From contig CAKSNZ010000003.1 in NCBI GenBank assembly GCA_934476515.1, forward strand, positions 1 through 64,000: 64,000 nucleotides of DNA. Reading direction: 5' to 3'. The notes below the pieces were generated by a model. That model saw only the letters and a program-made list of their open reading frames with translations, searched no databases and had not been told where the DNA came from. The translations under genes and the position numbers were made by a program. This document shows positions 23,155 to 32,949 of the stretch, one piece after another; within the stretch, counting starts at the first letter, position 1; the number at the start of each line of letters is the position of its first letter. Origin of the DNA: an uncultured Ruminococcus sp. Its GTDB lineage: Bacteria; Bacillota; Clostridia; Oscillospirales; Acutalibacteraceae.

Positions 23155-25588
23155 TGAATTCCTCATTGCAGGAATTGCAGTAGATAATACTACTTACAGT
23201 TTTGACAGAATTTTCAGCTATAAAGTACCAAAGCATTTGTCCGATGTAAAAGTAGGACAGAGAGTTCTTGTACCTTTTGGCAGAGGAGATAGATTTCGTC
23301 AAGGAATGATTTTGTCTTTGTCTTATGGTAAAGAAGAAAATTTAAAAGAAATTTCATCAATATTAGATCATAAGCCTATCTTTACCCAAGAAATGATTGA
23401 TACAGTAAATTTTATCCATGATAGATATTTCTGTACTTATTATGACTCAGTAAAGGTAATGTTACCGGTAGGAATAAATTATAATATTTCTACATTTTAT
23501 ACAGCAGTAAAGGTTGAAACAGATATACTGAATTCTCTAACTGACTATGAAAGAGAAATTTATGATTATCTTTTATCAGAGAATAAACCGGTAAAAAAAG
23601 AAACAATCTTAAATGTTTTTTCTATAGGAGAAAATTCCCTTAATAAACTTTACCGTCAAGGTGTAGTAAATAGAGAAGATGATGCCTTTAGAAAAACTAA
23701 AGATGCAACAGTAAAAATGGTGTCACTTTGTGATGATGTTGATATTAATGATTATAAGTTAACACCAAAACAACAGAAAGTTGCAGAACTTTTAACTGTT
23801 GTGGATAAAGCTTCTGTAAAGGAAGTTTGTTACTATACAGGCTACACTCAGTCAGTAACCGATTCTTTGGTTAAGAAAAAGATTGCAAGGTATTTTACTG
23901 ATGAAGTTATGAGAATTCCTTATACTGTTTCAGATGTAAAGAAAGATGAAGTGATTTTAAGTCCATCACAACAATCTGCTTTTGATAATTTATACAGTAA
24001 ATATTGTGATGACAAAGCCTCAGTTTCTTTACTTTATGGTGTTACCGGCAGTGGCAAAACCTCAGTATTTATGAAGTTAATTGAAAAGTGTTTTAATGAC
24101 AATAAGGGTACAATATTAATGGTACCTGAAATTGCTTTAACACCTCAGTTAATCAAAATATTTACTTCAAGGTTTGGGGATAATGTTGCAGTATTCCACA
24201 GTGGTTTATCAATAGGTGAAAGACTTGACGAATATAAGAGAGTCAGTAGAGGAGATGCAAAAATTGTTCTAGGTACAAGAAGTGCAGTTTTTGCCCCACT
24301 TAAAAATATTGGTTTGACTGTTATGGATGAAGAACAAGAAAGTTCCTATAAATCCGAACAAACACCAAGATATAACGCAAGAGATATTGCAAAGTTTAGA
24401 TGTTATAAACACAACGCTTTGTTACTTCTTTCTTCAGCAACACCAAGTGTAGAAAGCTTTTATATGGCTGAAAAAGGAATTTATAATCTTGTAAAATTAA
24501 CAGAAAGATATGGTAACGCAACATTGCCAAAGGTTTCTGTTGTTGATATGAATGAAGAACAAATGAAAGGTAATTTTAGCAATTATTCAACAACACTAAA
24601 AGAACTTATTTCAAGTAACTTAATTCATAAAAAGCAGTCTATTATTCTTCTTAACAGAAGAGGATACAATACATTTTTAAGTTGTAGAAGTTGTGGCCAA
24701 GTGGTAACTTGTCCAAATTGTTCAATTTCTATGACATACCATAGTGCAAACAATAGAATGATGTGTCACTATTGTGGTCATTCAGTACCTTATACCGATG
24801 AGTGTCCTGACTGTCATCAGCACACACTAAAGTTTAGTGGTGCAGGTACTCAAAAAGCAGAACAAGAACTTGTTGATATGTTTCCAAGTGCCAGAGTATT
24901 AAGGATGGATGCTGATGCCACAATGACAAAAAGTAGTTATGAAACAAAACTTACTGCTTTTGCAAATGGTGAATATGATATTCTTATCGGTACACAAATG
25001 GTAGCTAAAGGTCTTGATTTTCCAAATGTAACATTAGTAGGTGTTATCAATGCCGACCAAATGCTTTATTCTGATGATTACAGAAGTTATGAAAGAGCAT
25101 TTTCTCTATTAACTCAAGTAGTGGGTAGATCCGGCAGAGGTGACTCAAAGGGTGTTGCAGTTATCCAAACTTCAACACCGGAAAATTATGTTATAGGTCT
25201 ATCGGCAAAGCAAGACTATGATACATTTTATAAAGGTGAAGTAGGAGTAAGAAAAGCTCTGCTTTATCCTCCTTTTTCCGACATTTGTCTTATAGGTTAT
25301 CAAGGTATAATTGAGGGTGTAACAATAAAGTGTGCAAATGCCTTTCAAAATGCCTTAATTAACAAAATCAAAAATAATTATAGCAGTATGCCTTTAAGAG
25401 TGCTTGGACCAAGCCAAGCCTATGTTTATAAGGTAAATAATAAATATAGATACAAGACTATAATTAAGTGTAGAAATTCAAAGGATTTCCGTAGTGTTAT
25501 CAAGGAAACATTACTTGAATTTTCTAAGAATAAGGAATTTAAAAATATAGGTATAACAGTAGATATAAATCCACTGTCTTTTAATTAG
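23144..25588 (+). CDS. priA: Primosomal protein N' (PriA helicase)
   Basis: An 814-residue replication-restart helicase. Its N-terminal 3'-DNA-binding domain opens FLIAGIAVDNTTYSFDRIFSY. The helicase core has Walker A YGVTGSGKTS near residue 305, the DEEQESSYK box, and a zinc-binding region with eight Cys in four CxxC pairs (CRSCGQVVTCPNC, CHYCGHSVPYTDECPDC). GTQMVAKGLDFPNVTLVG and VVGRSGRGDSKG mark the second RecA-like lobe. ATG at 23144 overlaps rpoZ; the open frame extends further up but inside rpoZ. The coaBC gene that often sits between rpoZ and priA is absent here. Confidence 0.95.
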   Translation: MKNDEFLIAGIAVDNTTYSFDRIFSYKVPKHLSDVKVGQRVLVPFGRGDRFRQGMILSLSYGKEENLKEISSILDHKPIFTQEMIDTVNFIHDRYFCTYYDSVKVMLPVGINYNISTFYTAVKVETDILNSLTDYEREIYDYLLSENKPVKKETILNVFSIGENSLNKLYRQGVVNREDDAFRKTKDATVKMVSLCDDVDINDYKLTPKQQKVAELLTVVDKASVKEVCYYTGYTQSVTDSLVKKKIARYFTDEVMRIPYTVSDVKKDEVILSPSQQSAFDNLYSKYCDDKASVSLLYGVTGSGKTSVFMKLIEKCFNDNKGTILMVPEIALTPQLIKIFTSRFGDNVAVFHSGLSIGERLDEYKRVSRGDAKIVLGTRSAVFAPLKNIGLTVMDEEQESSYKSEQTPRYNARDIAKFRCYKHNALLLLSSATPSVESFYMAEKGIYNLVKLTERYGNATLPKVSVVDMNEEQMKGNFSNYSTTLKELISSNLIHKKQSIILLNRRGYNTFLSCRSCGQVVTCPNCSISMTYHSANNRMMCHYCGHSVPYTDECPDCHQHTLKFSGAGTQKAEQELVDMFPSARVLRMDADATMTKSSYETKLTAFANGEYDILIGTQMVAKGLDFPNVTLVGVINADQMLYSDDYRSYERAFSLLTQVVGRSGRGDSKGVAVIQTSTPENYVIGLSAKQDYDTFYKGEVGVRKALLYPPFSDICLIGYQGIIEGVTIKCANAFQNALINKIKNNYSSMPLRVLGPSQAYVYKVNNKYRYKTIIKCRNSKDFRSVIKETLLEFSKNKEFKNIGITVDINPLSFN

Positions 25589-25598
25589 GTGAATGAGT

Positions 25599-26063
25599 AT
25601 GGCTATTAGAAATATTGTAAAAGATGGAGACGAGATTCTTCATAAGAAATGTAGAAATGTGGAGAAGTTTGATGAAAAATTAGCAACACTTCTTGATGAT
25701 ATGGCTGAAACAATGCACAAAGCTGACGGTGTAGGTCTTGCAGGTCCACAGGTTGGTATGCTAAGAAGAGTTGTTGTTATTGATATTGGTGAGGGTGTAA
25801 TTGAACTTGTTAACCCTGAAATTATTGAAACAAGTGGCGAACAGGAAACTGCTGAAGGTTGTCTTTCTTTCCCCGGAGAATACGGTATCACAAAGCGTCC
25901 AATGTATGTAAAAGTAAAGGCTCAAGATCGTAACGGTAATTTCTTTGAAATGGAAGGTGAAGAACTTTTAGCAAAGGCTTTCTGTCACGAAATTGACCAT
26001 CTAAACGGTATTGTATTTAAGGATATTGTTGTTAGAATGTTAGACCCAGAGGAGTTAGGCTAA
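25599..26063 (+). CDS. def: Peptide deformylase
   Basis: A 154-residue metalloenzyme that removes the formyl group from nascent N-formylmethionine. All three motifs are visible: [15 protein letters not shown] (metal Cys) and HEIDHLNG (metal His pair and catalytic Glu). The start is either ATG 25593 or ATG 25599; AGGTGA is better placed for 25599. The stop overlaps the fmt ATG, so deformylase and formyltransferase are coupled, as in most bacteria. Confidence 0.95.
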   Translation: MAIRNIVKDGDEILHKKCRNVEKFDEKLATLLDDMAETMHKADGVGLAGPQVGMLRRVVVIDIGEGVIELVNPEIIETSGEQETAEGCLSFPGEYGITKRPMYVKVKAQDRNGNFFEMEGEELLAKAFCHEIDHLNGIVFKDIVVRMLDPEELG

Positions 26064-26980
26064 TGAATGTTGTTTTTATGGGTACTCCGGACTTTGCAGT
26101 TCCTTCATTGGAAAATATTGCAAAGGTTCATAATGTACAAGCTGTCTTTACTCAACCAGATAAACCTGTTGGCAGAAAGATGGTACTGACACCACCTGAT
26201 GTAAAGGTTTGTGCTGAAAAGTTAGGAATACCTGTCTATCAACCGGTAAAACTAAAGGATAGCGATAGTTATGAAATTATTAAGGACCTTAATCCTGATG
26301 TAATAGTTGTTGTTGCTTATGGGCAGATTTTACCGGAAAATATTTTGAATATTCCAAAGTATGGTTGTATCAATGTTCATGGTTCTTTACTTCCAAAGTA
26401 CAGAGGTGCAGCACCTATTCAGTGGTCCGTTTTAAACGGTGACAAGGTTACAGGTGTTACTACAATGTATATGGAAAAAGGTCTTGATACCGGTGATATT
26501 CTTGAAACTAAGGAATATGAAATCGGCATCAACGATACTGCCGGTGAAGTTTTTGATACATTGGCAGAAATGGGTGGTAAGCTAATCCTTGATACACTTG
26601 AAAAAGCAGAAAAAGGTGAACTTCATCCTGTTAAACAAGATGACAGTAAAAGTTCATATGCAAAAATGCTTGATAAGTCAATGTGTAATATTGATTTTTC
26701 AAAGACTAATTTACAAGTTCATAACCAAGTTAGGGGACTTTCACCATGGCCTGTTGCCTCAACAAAACTTAACGGCAAGGTTCTAAAAATCTTTGAAACA
26801 AGACTTGCCGAAGGCAAAGGTAAACCCGGTGAAATTTTAAACACAAATCCACTTACTATTGCTTGTGGAGAAGGTGCAGTTGTTGTAAATACTGTTCAGC
26901 TACAAGGCAAAAAGAGAATGGATTCAAAGGCTTTTTTACAAGGTCATAAACTTGAAAAAGGCACAGTTATAGGAGAATAA
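26063..26980 (+). CDS. fmt: Methionyl-tRNA formyltransferase
   Basis: A 305-residue enzyme that formylates initiator Met-tRNA using 10-formyl-tetrahydrofolate. It opens [16 protein letters not shown], and the catalytic region INVHGSLLPKYRGAAPIQW lies near residue 108 with DTGDILETKEY after it. The C-terminal OB-like domain begins near 205 (VRGLSPWPVAST). Overlaps def by one base. Confidence 0.95.
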   Translation: MNVVFMGTPDFAVPSLENIAKVHNVQAVFTQPDKPVGRKMVLTPPDVKVCAEKLGIPVYQPVKLKDSDSYEIIKDLNPDVIVVVAYGQILPENILNIPKYGCINVHGSLLPKYRGAAPIQWSVLNGDKVTGVTTMYMEKGLDTGDILETKEYEIGINDTAGEVFDTLAEMGGKLILDTLEKAEKGELHPVKQDDSKSSYAKMLDKSMCNIDFSKTNLQVHNQVRGLSPWPVASTKLNGKVLKIFETRLAEGKGKPGEILNTNPLTIACGEGAVVVNTVQLQGKKRMDSKAFLQGHKLEKGTVIGE

Positions 26981-26983
26981 ATT

Positions 26984-27688
26984 ATGTATCATTACTTTTA
27001 TGGTATTGACTGGACATATATTGTGTTTATGCTACCATGCCTTATTTTGTCACTTATATGTCAAGTTAAAGTAAACAGTAATTTTAGTAAGTATAGCAAT
27101 GTAAAAAATATGCGTGGTATGACAGGTGCTCAAGCAGCTGAATACGTTCTAAACCACTATGGTGTTCATGGTGTTCGTATTGAGCAAGTTGCAGGTAACT
27201 TAACAGACCACTTTGACCCAAGAACAAATGTTATCAGACTTTCTGACAGTGTTTATAATGTAGCTTCTGTTGCAGCAGTAGGTGTTGCTTGTCACGAAGC
27301 AGGTCACGCAGTACAACACGCTACAGGTTATGTACCAAACAAAATTCGTGGTGCTATTGTGCCAATTGCTAGGGTAGGTTCTAGCTTAGGATGGATACTT
27401 TTCTTAGTAGGTTTATTTTTGCCAACACAGTTTTCATTCTGCTTATGGCTAGGTATCATATTCTTCTCAGCATCAGTTCTTTTTACTTTCGTAACTTTAC
27501 CTGTAGAATTTGATGCATCAAGAAGAGCATTAAAGTGTATCAGAGATACTAACCTACTTTACCCTGAAGAATATGAAGGTACAAAGAAAGTTTTACAAGC
27601 AGCTGCTATGACTTATGTTGCCTCAGCAGCAACTGCTTTACTACAATTACTAAGACTTATTTTTATTGCAAATAATAGGAGAAGATAA
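26984..27688 (+). CDS. YugP-type membrane zinc metallopeptidase
   Basis: A 234-residue protein with a membrane segment at residues about 8-26, the zinc motif HEAGHAVQ near residue 104, and further membrane segments near 125-175 and 200-225. It belongs to the YugP/Zn_peptidase_2 family, whose substrates are unknown. DHFDPRTNVIRLSDSVYN before the motif is typical. It sits between fmt and rsmB with 3-base gaps, so it is in the operon; the placement is common in Clostridia. Confidence 0.9.
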   Translation: MYHYFYGIDWTYIVFMLPCLILSLICQVKVNSNFSKYSNVKNMRGMTGAQAAEYVLNHYGVHGVRIEQVAGNLTDHFDPRTNVIRLSDSVYNVASVAAVGVACHEAGHAVQHATGYVPNKIRGAIVPIARVGSSLGWILFLVGLFLPTQFSFCLWLGIIFFSASVLFTFVTLPVEFDASRRALKCIRDTNLLYPEEYEGTKKVLQAAAMTYVASAATALLQLLRLIFIANNRRR

Positions 27689-27691
27689 TAG

Positions 27692-29020
27692 ATGAAAAGC
27701 CCAAGAAGAGTAGCATTTGATGTGCTTTATAAAATTGATACTGAAGAGTCCTACAGTTCAATTGCAGTGAATAAAGCATTAAAAGAGAATAATCTTAATA
27801 AGCTAGACTCTTCTTTTGCCTCAGCAATTATTTACGGAGTACTGGAAAAGAAGATAACTCTTGACTATGTAATCCGTAGCTTTTCTTCTGTAAGACTAAA
27901 GAAAATAGAAACCAAAACTTTAACTATCCTTAGAATGTCAGTTTATCAGATGCTTTATATGGACAAAGTTCCTGATAATGCATCTGTTAACGAGGCAGTA
28001 CAACTTGCAAAAAACTTAAGGCTTTTTAAGTCATCAGGTTTCATAAATGGTATTCTTAGAAGTATCTCAAGAGCAGAAACTAAGTGTGACTTAAGCAAAA
28101 TAAAAGACAAAACAAAATTACTATCAGTTAAGTATTCAGTACCGGAAGATATTATAAAATTATGGCTTGACAGTTATGGCGAAAAGGTAACTACCCATAT
28201 GCTAAATTCAGTAGATGGTAGGCCACCACTATATGCCAGAGTAAATACACTTCTAACTGATGAAGATACTTTAATTGAAAATTTAAGAGAAGAAAATATT
28301 ATTGCTGAAAAGTCTATTTTAGAAAATGTAATCACTTTGAAAAATACAGGTTCTGTAGAAAGTATAAAAGCCTTTCAGTACGGAGAATTTTACATACAAG
28401 ACCTTTCTTCAAATATTGCATTAACAACATTATCTCCTAAAGAAAATGATGTTGTGTATGATGTTTGTTCAGCACCGGGAGGCAAGTCCTTTACCAGTGC
28501 AATTCTTATGAATAATAAAGGCAAGATAAATTCTTATGACCTTTATAAACACAAAATCAAGCTGATTTATTCCACTTCTAAAAGGTTAGAAATAAGTATT
28601 ATAAATACTGAAATTAATGATGCAACTTCCTTTGATGAAGAGAATGTTGCAGATGTGGTTATTTGTGATGTGCCTTGTTCAGGACTTGGCCTACTTCGCA
28701 GAAAACCGGAAATCAGATACAAAGACAATATAGTTAATAATGACTTAACAGAAATACAGTATAAAATTTTATGTTCATCTGCTAATCTAGTAAGAAACGG
28801 TGGAAAATTAATGTATTCCACTTGTACCCTTAACCCAAAAGAAAACAATCTTTTAGTAGAAAAATTCCTAAGTGAACATAAAGATTTTGTAGGTGAGAAG
28901 TTAATTCTCCCAAAGAATATTAAAAGAACCATAAAGGAAAATGAATATGAATGTTCATTGTTCCCACAAACTAATAATTCAGATGGTTTCTACTTTGCAA
29001 TACTGAGAAAGGGTGATTAA
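27692..29020 (+). CDS. rsmB: 16S rRNA m5C967 methyltransferase
   Basis: A 442-residue S-adenosylmethionine-dependent enzyme. The N-terminal NusB-like RNA-binding domain (1 to about 135) opens SPRRVAFDVLYKI. The methyltransferase domain has the SAM-binding CSAPGGKSFTSA motif near residue 258, the motif IV DVPCSGLGLLRRKPE (with one catalytic Cys) and the other Cys in YSTCTLNPKEN. Its stop is immediately followed by the rlmN ATG. Confidence 0.94.
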   Translation: MKSPRRVAFDVLYKIDTEESYSSIAVNKALKENNLNKLDSSFASAIIYGVLEKKITLDYVIRSFSSVRLKKIETKTLTILRMSVYQMLYMDKVPDNASVNEAVQLAKNLRLFKSSGFINGILRSISRAETKCDLSKIKDKTKLLSVKYSVPEDIIKLWLDSYGEKVTTHMLNSVDGRPPLYARVNTLLTDEDTLIENLREENIIAEKSILENVITLKNTGSVESIKAFQYGEFYIQDLSSNIALTTLSPKENDVVYDVCSAPGGKSFTSAILMNNKGKINSYDLYKHKIKLIYSTSKRLEISIINTEINDATSFDEENVADVVICDVPCSGLGLLRRKPEIRYKDNIVNNDLTEIQYKILCSSANLVRNGGKLMYSTCTLNPKENNLLVEKFLSEHKDFVGEKLILPKNIKRTIKENEYECSLFPQTNNSDGFYFAILRKGD

Positions 29021-30052
29021 ATGACTGACTTAAAGTCAATGAATTTACAAGAAATTGAAGAGCTTATTTTGTCATTAAATTGCCCAAAGTTTAGAGCAAA
29101 ACAAATTTTTCAGTGGATAAATAAAGGTATAACTTCCTTTGATGAAATGAAGAATGTACCAAAGGACTTAAAAGAAAAGTTAAGTGAATATTGTTACATT
29201 TCTGTTGCATATATTGAAAAAAAGCAAATTTCAAGGTATGATAATACAGTTAAGTATTTGTTTAAATTTAATGACGAACAGTGTGTTGAGTCTGTTGTGA
29301 TGAGTTATCACTATGGACACACAATCTGTATATCTACTCAAGTAGGTTGCAAAATGGGTTGTAAGTTCTGTGCAACAGGTAAGCAAGGCTTTACAAGAAA
29401 CTTAACTGCCGGTGAAATGATTGCCCAGATAGAATCAGCCCAAAAGGATCTTAACATAAGAATTTCCAATATTGTTCTTATGGGAATGGGTGAACCACTT
29501 GATAACTATGACAATGTAATGAAGTTTCTTGATTTAGTTTCATCAGATGATGGATTAAATATAGGGAAAAGACATATTACCTTGTCAACTTGTGGTATTG
29601 TTCCACGAATTTATGATTTGGCTGATAGAAAGTTACAGATTACACTTTCTGTTTCTCTCCATGCACCAACTGATAAAATGAGAAGTGCAACAATGCCAAT
29701 TAACGATGCTTATAACATTGATGAGCTTATGAAAGCCATTAAGTATTATATAGATAAAACCAATCGTAGAGTAAGTTTTGAATATGCTATGATTGATGGT
29801 GTAAACGATAGTGACGAAGCAGCTAATATACTTGGCAATTTAATAAAAGGTATGCTATGCCATGTTAATCTGATTCCTGTAAATGATGTTACAGGTAATG
29901 ATTATCGTAAAAGTAACAAAGATAGGCTAATATCTTTTACAAATGTACTTGCTAAGTATGGTATAACAGCTACTGTAAGGAGAACCTTAGGTAGTGACAT
30001 TGATGCAAGTTGTGGACAACTAAAAGGTAAGCACAAGAAAGGAGGAAAGTAA
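29021..30052 (+). CDS. rlmN: 23S rRNA / tRNA adenine C2-methyltransferase (radical SAM)
   Basis: A 343-residue radical-SAM enzyme that methylates A2503 of 23S rRNA and A37 of some tRNAs. The Fe-S motif CKMGCKFC lies near residue 110 and is followed by ATGKQGFTRNLTAGE. MGMGEPLDNYDNV, LSTCGIVPRI, SLHAP and a C-terminal DASCGQLKG Cys complete the family pattern. Its end carries AAAGGAGG for the next gene. Confidence 0.96.
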   Translation: MTDLKSMNLQEIEELILSLNCPKFRAKQIFQWINKGITSFDEMKNVPKDLKEKLSEYCYISVAYIEKKQISRYDNTVKYLFKFNDEQCVESVVMSYHYGHTICISTQVGCKMGCKFCATGKQGFTRNLTAGEMIAQIESAQKDLNIRISNIVLMGMGEPLDNYDNVMKFLDLVSSDDGLNIGKRHITLSTCGIVPRIYDLADRKLQITLSVSLHAPTDKMRSATMPINDAYNIDELMKAIKYYIDKTNRRVSFEYAMIDGVNDSDEAANILGNLIKGMLCHVNLIPVNDVTGNDYRKSNKDRLISFTNVLAKYGITATVRRTLGSDIDASCGQLKGKHKKGGK

Positions 30053-30054
30053 TC

Positions 30055-30780
30055 TTGAATATACATAGTAAAACAGATAAAGGGCTTGTTAGAAACGATA
30101 ATCAGGATTATTGTCTTTCCGGAAAAATGTGTGACGGTTCAGTATGGGCTGTTGTTTGTGACGGTATGGGTGGTGCTAATGGTGGACACACAGCCTCAAC
30201 AACTGCTTGCGAATATATAGCTAGAGAAATGAAAAATCTTTATACCAGTGATTTCACAAATGAAGAACTATATACACTGCTAACCAACATAGTTTCCGGT
30301 GCAAACCTTGAAGTTTATAATTTAGCACAAAAAAATATTGAACTTATTGGAATGGGCACTACTTGTGAGTGTATATTCCTAAGGGACAATATTCTTCATA
30401 TTGTACATATAGGTGACTCAAGAACTTATCTTGTTCGTAATCAAAAGGCTTATCAGCTAACTAAGGACCATTCCTTAGTTCAAGAAATGGTAAATCGTGG
30501 TGAGATTACAGAAGAAGAGGCTTTAGTTCACCCAAATAAAAACTTTATTACAAGAGCAATCGGTGTAAAAAGCACTATCAAGGTGGATTATACTCAGTAT
30601 GAATATAAGCCCGGCGATATAGTTATTATTTGTACCGATGGCTTAACTAATTGTGTCAGTAAAGAGGGTATAGCAAGTGTTGTAAACAACAACCCTAAAA
30701 ATCAAATTACCGACAAATTAGTTGAAGAAGCTAAACTAGGTGGCGGTACTGACAACATTACCGTTATTACAATATATTAA
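30055..30780 (+). CDS. stp: PP2C-type Ser/Thr protein phosphatase
   Basis: A 241-residue metal-dependent phosphatase expected to reverse phosphorylation by the adjacent PASTA kinase. Visible motifs: TDKGLVRNDNQD near the N-terminus, VVCDGMGGANGG, HIGDSRTYLVR, LTKDHSLVQEMV, ITRAIGV, CTDGLTN and GGTDNITVI. It starts at TTG 30055, nine bases after GGAGG, which fits the family start. Twelve bases separate it from the kinase gene. In B. subtilis the equivalent gene is prpC. Confidence 0.93.
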   Translation: MNIHSKTDKGLVRNDNQDYCLSGKMCDGSVWAVVCDGMGGANGGHTASTTACEYIAREMKNLYTSDFTNEELYTLLTNIVSGANLEVYNLAQKNIELIGMGTTCECIFLRDNILHIVHIGDSRTYLVRNQKAYQLTKDHSLVQEMVNRGEITEEEALVHPNKNFITRAIGVKSTIKVDYTQYEYKPGDIVIICTDGLTNCVSKEGIASVVNNNPKNQITDKLVEEAKLGGGTDNITVITIY

Positions 30781-30792
30781 GGAGGAAGAGTT

Positions 30793-32937
30793 ATGATAGA
30801 TAAGTACACAGGCAAAAAGCTTGACGGTAGATATGAAATCCAAGAACTTATCGGTGTTGGTGGTATGGCCAATGTTTATAGGTGTTACGATACTGTTGAC
30901 GATAGAGAAGTTGCAATCAAAATTCTAAAGGATGAATTTCTTGATAATGCAGACTTTATTAGAAGATTTAAAAACGAAAGTAAATCTATTGCTGTTCTTT
31001 CACATCCAAACATTGTAAGGGTTTATGATGTTTCTTTTGGTGATATGATTCAGTATATTGTTATGGAATACATTGACGGTATTACACTAAAGGAGTATAT
31101 CGCTCAGCAAGGTGTAATTCAGTGGAAAGAAGCATTGCACCTAACAACTCAAATTTTAAGAGCATTACAACACGCTCATGAAAAGGGTATTGTTCACCGT
31201 GACATTAAGCCTCAGAATATTATGTTGCTTCAAGACGGTACTATCAAAGTAACTGACTTTGGTATTGCTCGTAACTTTAATTCTGCTACAAGAACAATGA
31301 CAGAACAAGCAATCGGTTCTGTTCATTACATAGCACCTGAACAGGCAAAAGGTGGTAACACCGACGGTAAAACAGATATTTATTCTGTTGGTGTTATGAT
31401 GTACGAAATGCTTACAGGTAAACTTCCTTTTGTAGCTGATAATGCTGTTTCTGTTGCTATTATGCAACTTCAATCAACTCCTAAGCTACCAAGAGAGATT
31501 AACCCTGATATTCCACAAGGTCTTGAAGAAATCACCCTTCATGCAATGCAGAAAGACCCTAAGGATAGATACGAGTCAGCTCAAGCAATGCTTAATGATA
31601 TTGACCGTTTTAGATTAAATCCAAGCATTGTATTTGGTTATAGCCTTCCAAAGCCGGTAGAACCAAAACCGGCTGAAAAGAAGAAAGAAGCTAAAAAGAA
31701 GGACGAAACAAAGAGAATCTTTGAAGAAAAAAATACTGATGACAACAAGAAAGAACCTAAGAATGTTGTTCCGGAAGAATTCGACAGTGAAGAACCTGAG
31801 AAAAAGGTTAGAACAAAGAAAAAGTCTGCAATTCTAGGTGTTGTTGCATCATTTGTAATTTGCCTAATTGGTTTTGGTATTTACTTTGTTGTTTCTTCAT
31901 TCTCAAATACTAATGCAGATACAGATGTTCCAAATTATGTTGGTAAAACTATCCTTGATGTAAAGCAAGGTGATAATAAAGAGAACTTTGTTTTTCAGCT
32001 GGATTTTGAGTATGACTCAACAAAAAAGGAAGGTGTTATCCTTTCTCAGCAACCTGAAGCAGACTCAAAGAAAGTTAAGAAAGGTTCAACTATTGAACTG
32101 ACAGTTAACGGTAAAAATTCTGATGTAACAGTACCTCATCTTCTAAACACAACAGAAGAAGATGCTATAAAGGAACTAGAGTCAAGAAACCTTGTTCCTG
32201 AAATTGTTTATGTACAGAGTGAAGATGTTAATGTTGACTATGTATCATCAGAATTCCCAAATCCGGGACAAAAGACAACTATCGGTTCATCAGTATATCT
32301 TTATGTTTCAAAAGGCCCTGCTGAAAAGAGAGTTAAAATTCCTGATGTAACAGGTAAAGATATTTCTGAAGCTAAGGAAATTCTTGAAAGTAAAGGTCTG
32401 TATGTAGAATACGAATATGACGAAAACAGTTATGAAGAAAAGGATACTGTAATAAGACAAAATCCTTTACAGGGTGGTACTGTAAAGAAGGGCTATACTG
32501 TAAAACTTGTTCTTTCCGGTGGTAAAAAGGATGCTCAGTCTATTCAGATTGATGTTCAGTTGCCAAAGAATGAAACAAACAGTGTTTCTCTACAGGTTGT
32601 ATTTGACGGTAATGTATTTGCAACAACAAATGTTATTCCATCAGAACTAAAGACATATAGCTTTACTTTAACAGGTACAGAAACCGACTCAAAGGTTAAA
32701 GTATATCTAAACGGTCAGTTGTATCAAGAATATACTATTGACTTCCAAAACAAGAAAGCAACTCCAACGTATCATGATTATGTAGTTGCTACAACAACCT
32801 CTTCTACAGAACCTACAACTGAGGAGAAAACAACTGTTCCACCAACTCAGGATGAAACAACTTCTCCGGAAGATACATCAAATTATTACACAGAGCCAAC
32901 TCAAGACCCACAACCTACAACAGCTCAAGCAAACTAA
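30793..32937 (+). CDS. prkC: PASTA-domain Ser/Thr protein kinase
   Basis: A 714-residue membrane kinase that senses peptidoglycan fragments and controls growth and spore germination in relatives. The kinase domain (about 12-270) keeps its catalytic residues: Lys43 in VAIKILK, Asp137 in HRDIKPQN and Asp155 in DFGIA. A charged juxtamembrane region, a membrane segment at about 346-370 and three PASTA repeats (about 375-443, 446-513, 516-580; openings VPNYVGKT, VPHLLNTT, IPDVTGKD) follow. The C-terminus adds a beta domain and a Thr/Glu/Pro tail. It pairs with the upstream phosphatase and the downstream rsgA. Confidence 0.95.
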   Translation: MIDKYTGKKLDGRYEIQELIGVGGMANVYRCYDTVDDREVAIKILKDEFLDNADFIRRFKNESKSIAVLSHPNIVRVYDVSFGDMIQYIVMEYIDGITLKEYIAQQGVIQWKEALHLTTQILRALQHAHEKGIVHRDIKPQNIMLLQDGTIKVTDFGIARNFNSATRTMTEQAIGSVHYIAPEQAKGGNTDGKTDIYSVGVMMYEMLTGKLPFVADNAVSVAIMQLQSTPKLPREINPDIPQGLEEITLHAMQKDPKDRYESAQAMLNDIDRFRLNPSIVFGYSLPKPVEPKPAEKKKEAKKKDETKRIFEEKNTDDNKKEPKNVVPEEFDSEEPEKKVRTKKKSAILGVVASFVICLIGFGIYFVVSSFSNTNADTDVPNYVGKTILDVKQGDNKENFVFQLDFEYDSTKKEGVILSQQPEADSKKVKKGSTIELTVNGKNSDVTVPHLLNTTEEDAIKELESRNLVPEIVYVQSEDVNVDYVSSEFPNPGQKTTIGSSVYLYVSKGPAEKRVKIPDVTGKDISEAKEILESKGLYVEYEYDENSYEEKDTVIRQNPLQGGTVKKGYTVKLVLSGGKKDAQSIQIDVQLPKNETNSVSLQVVFDGNVFATTNVIPSELKTYSFTLTGTETDSKVKVYLNGQLYQEYTIDFQNKKATPTYHDYVVATTTSSTEPTTEEKTTVPPTQDETTSPEDTSNYYTEPTQDPQPTTAQAN

Positions 32938-32949
32938 AGGTGTTTTTTA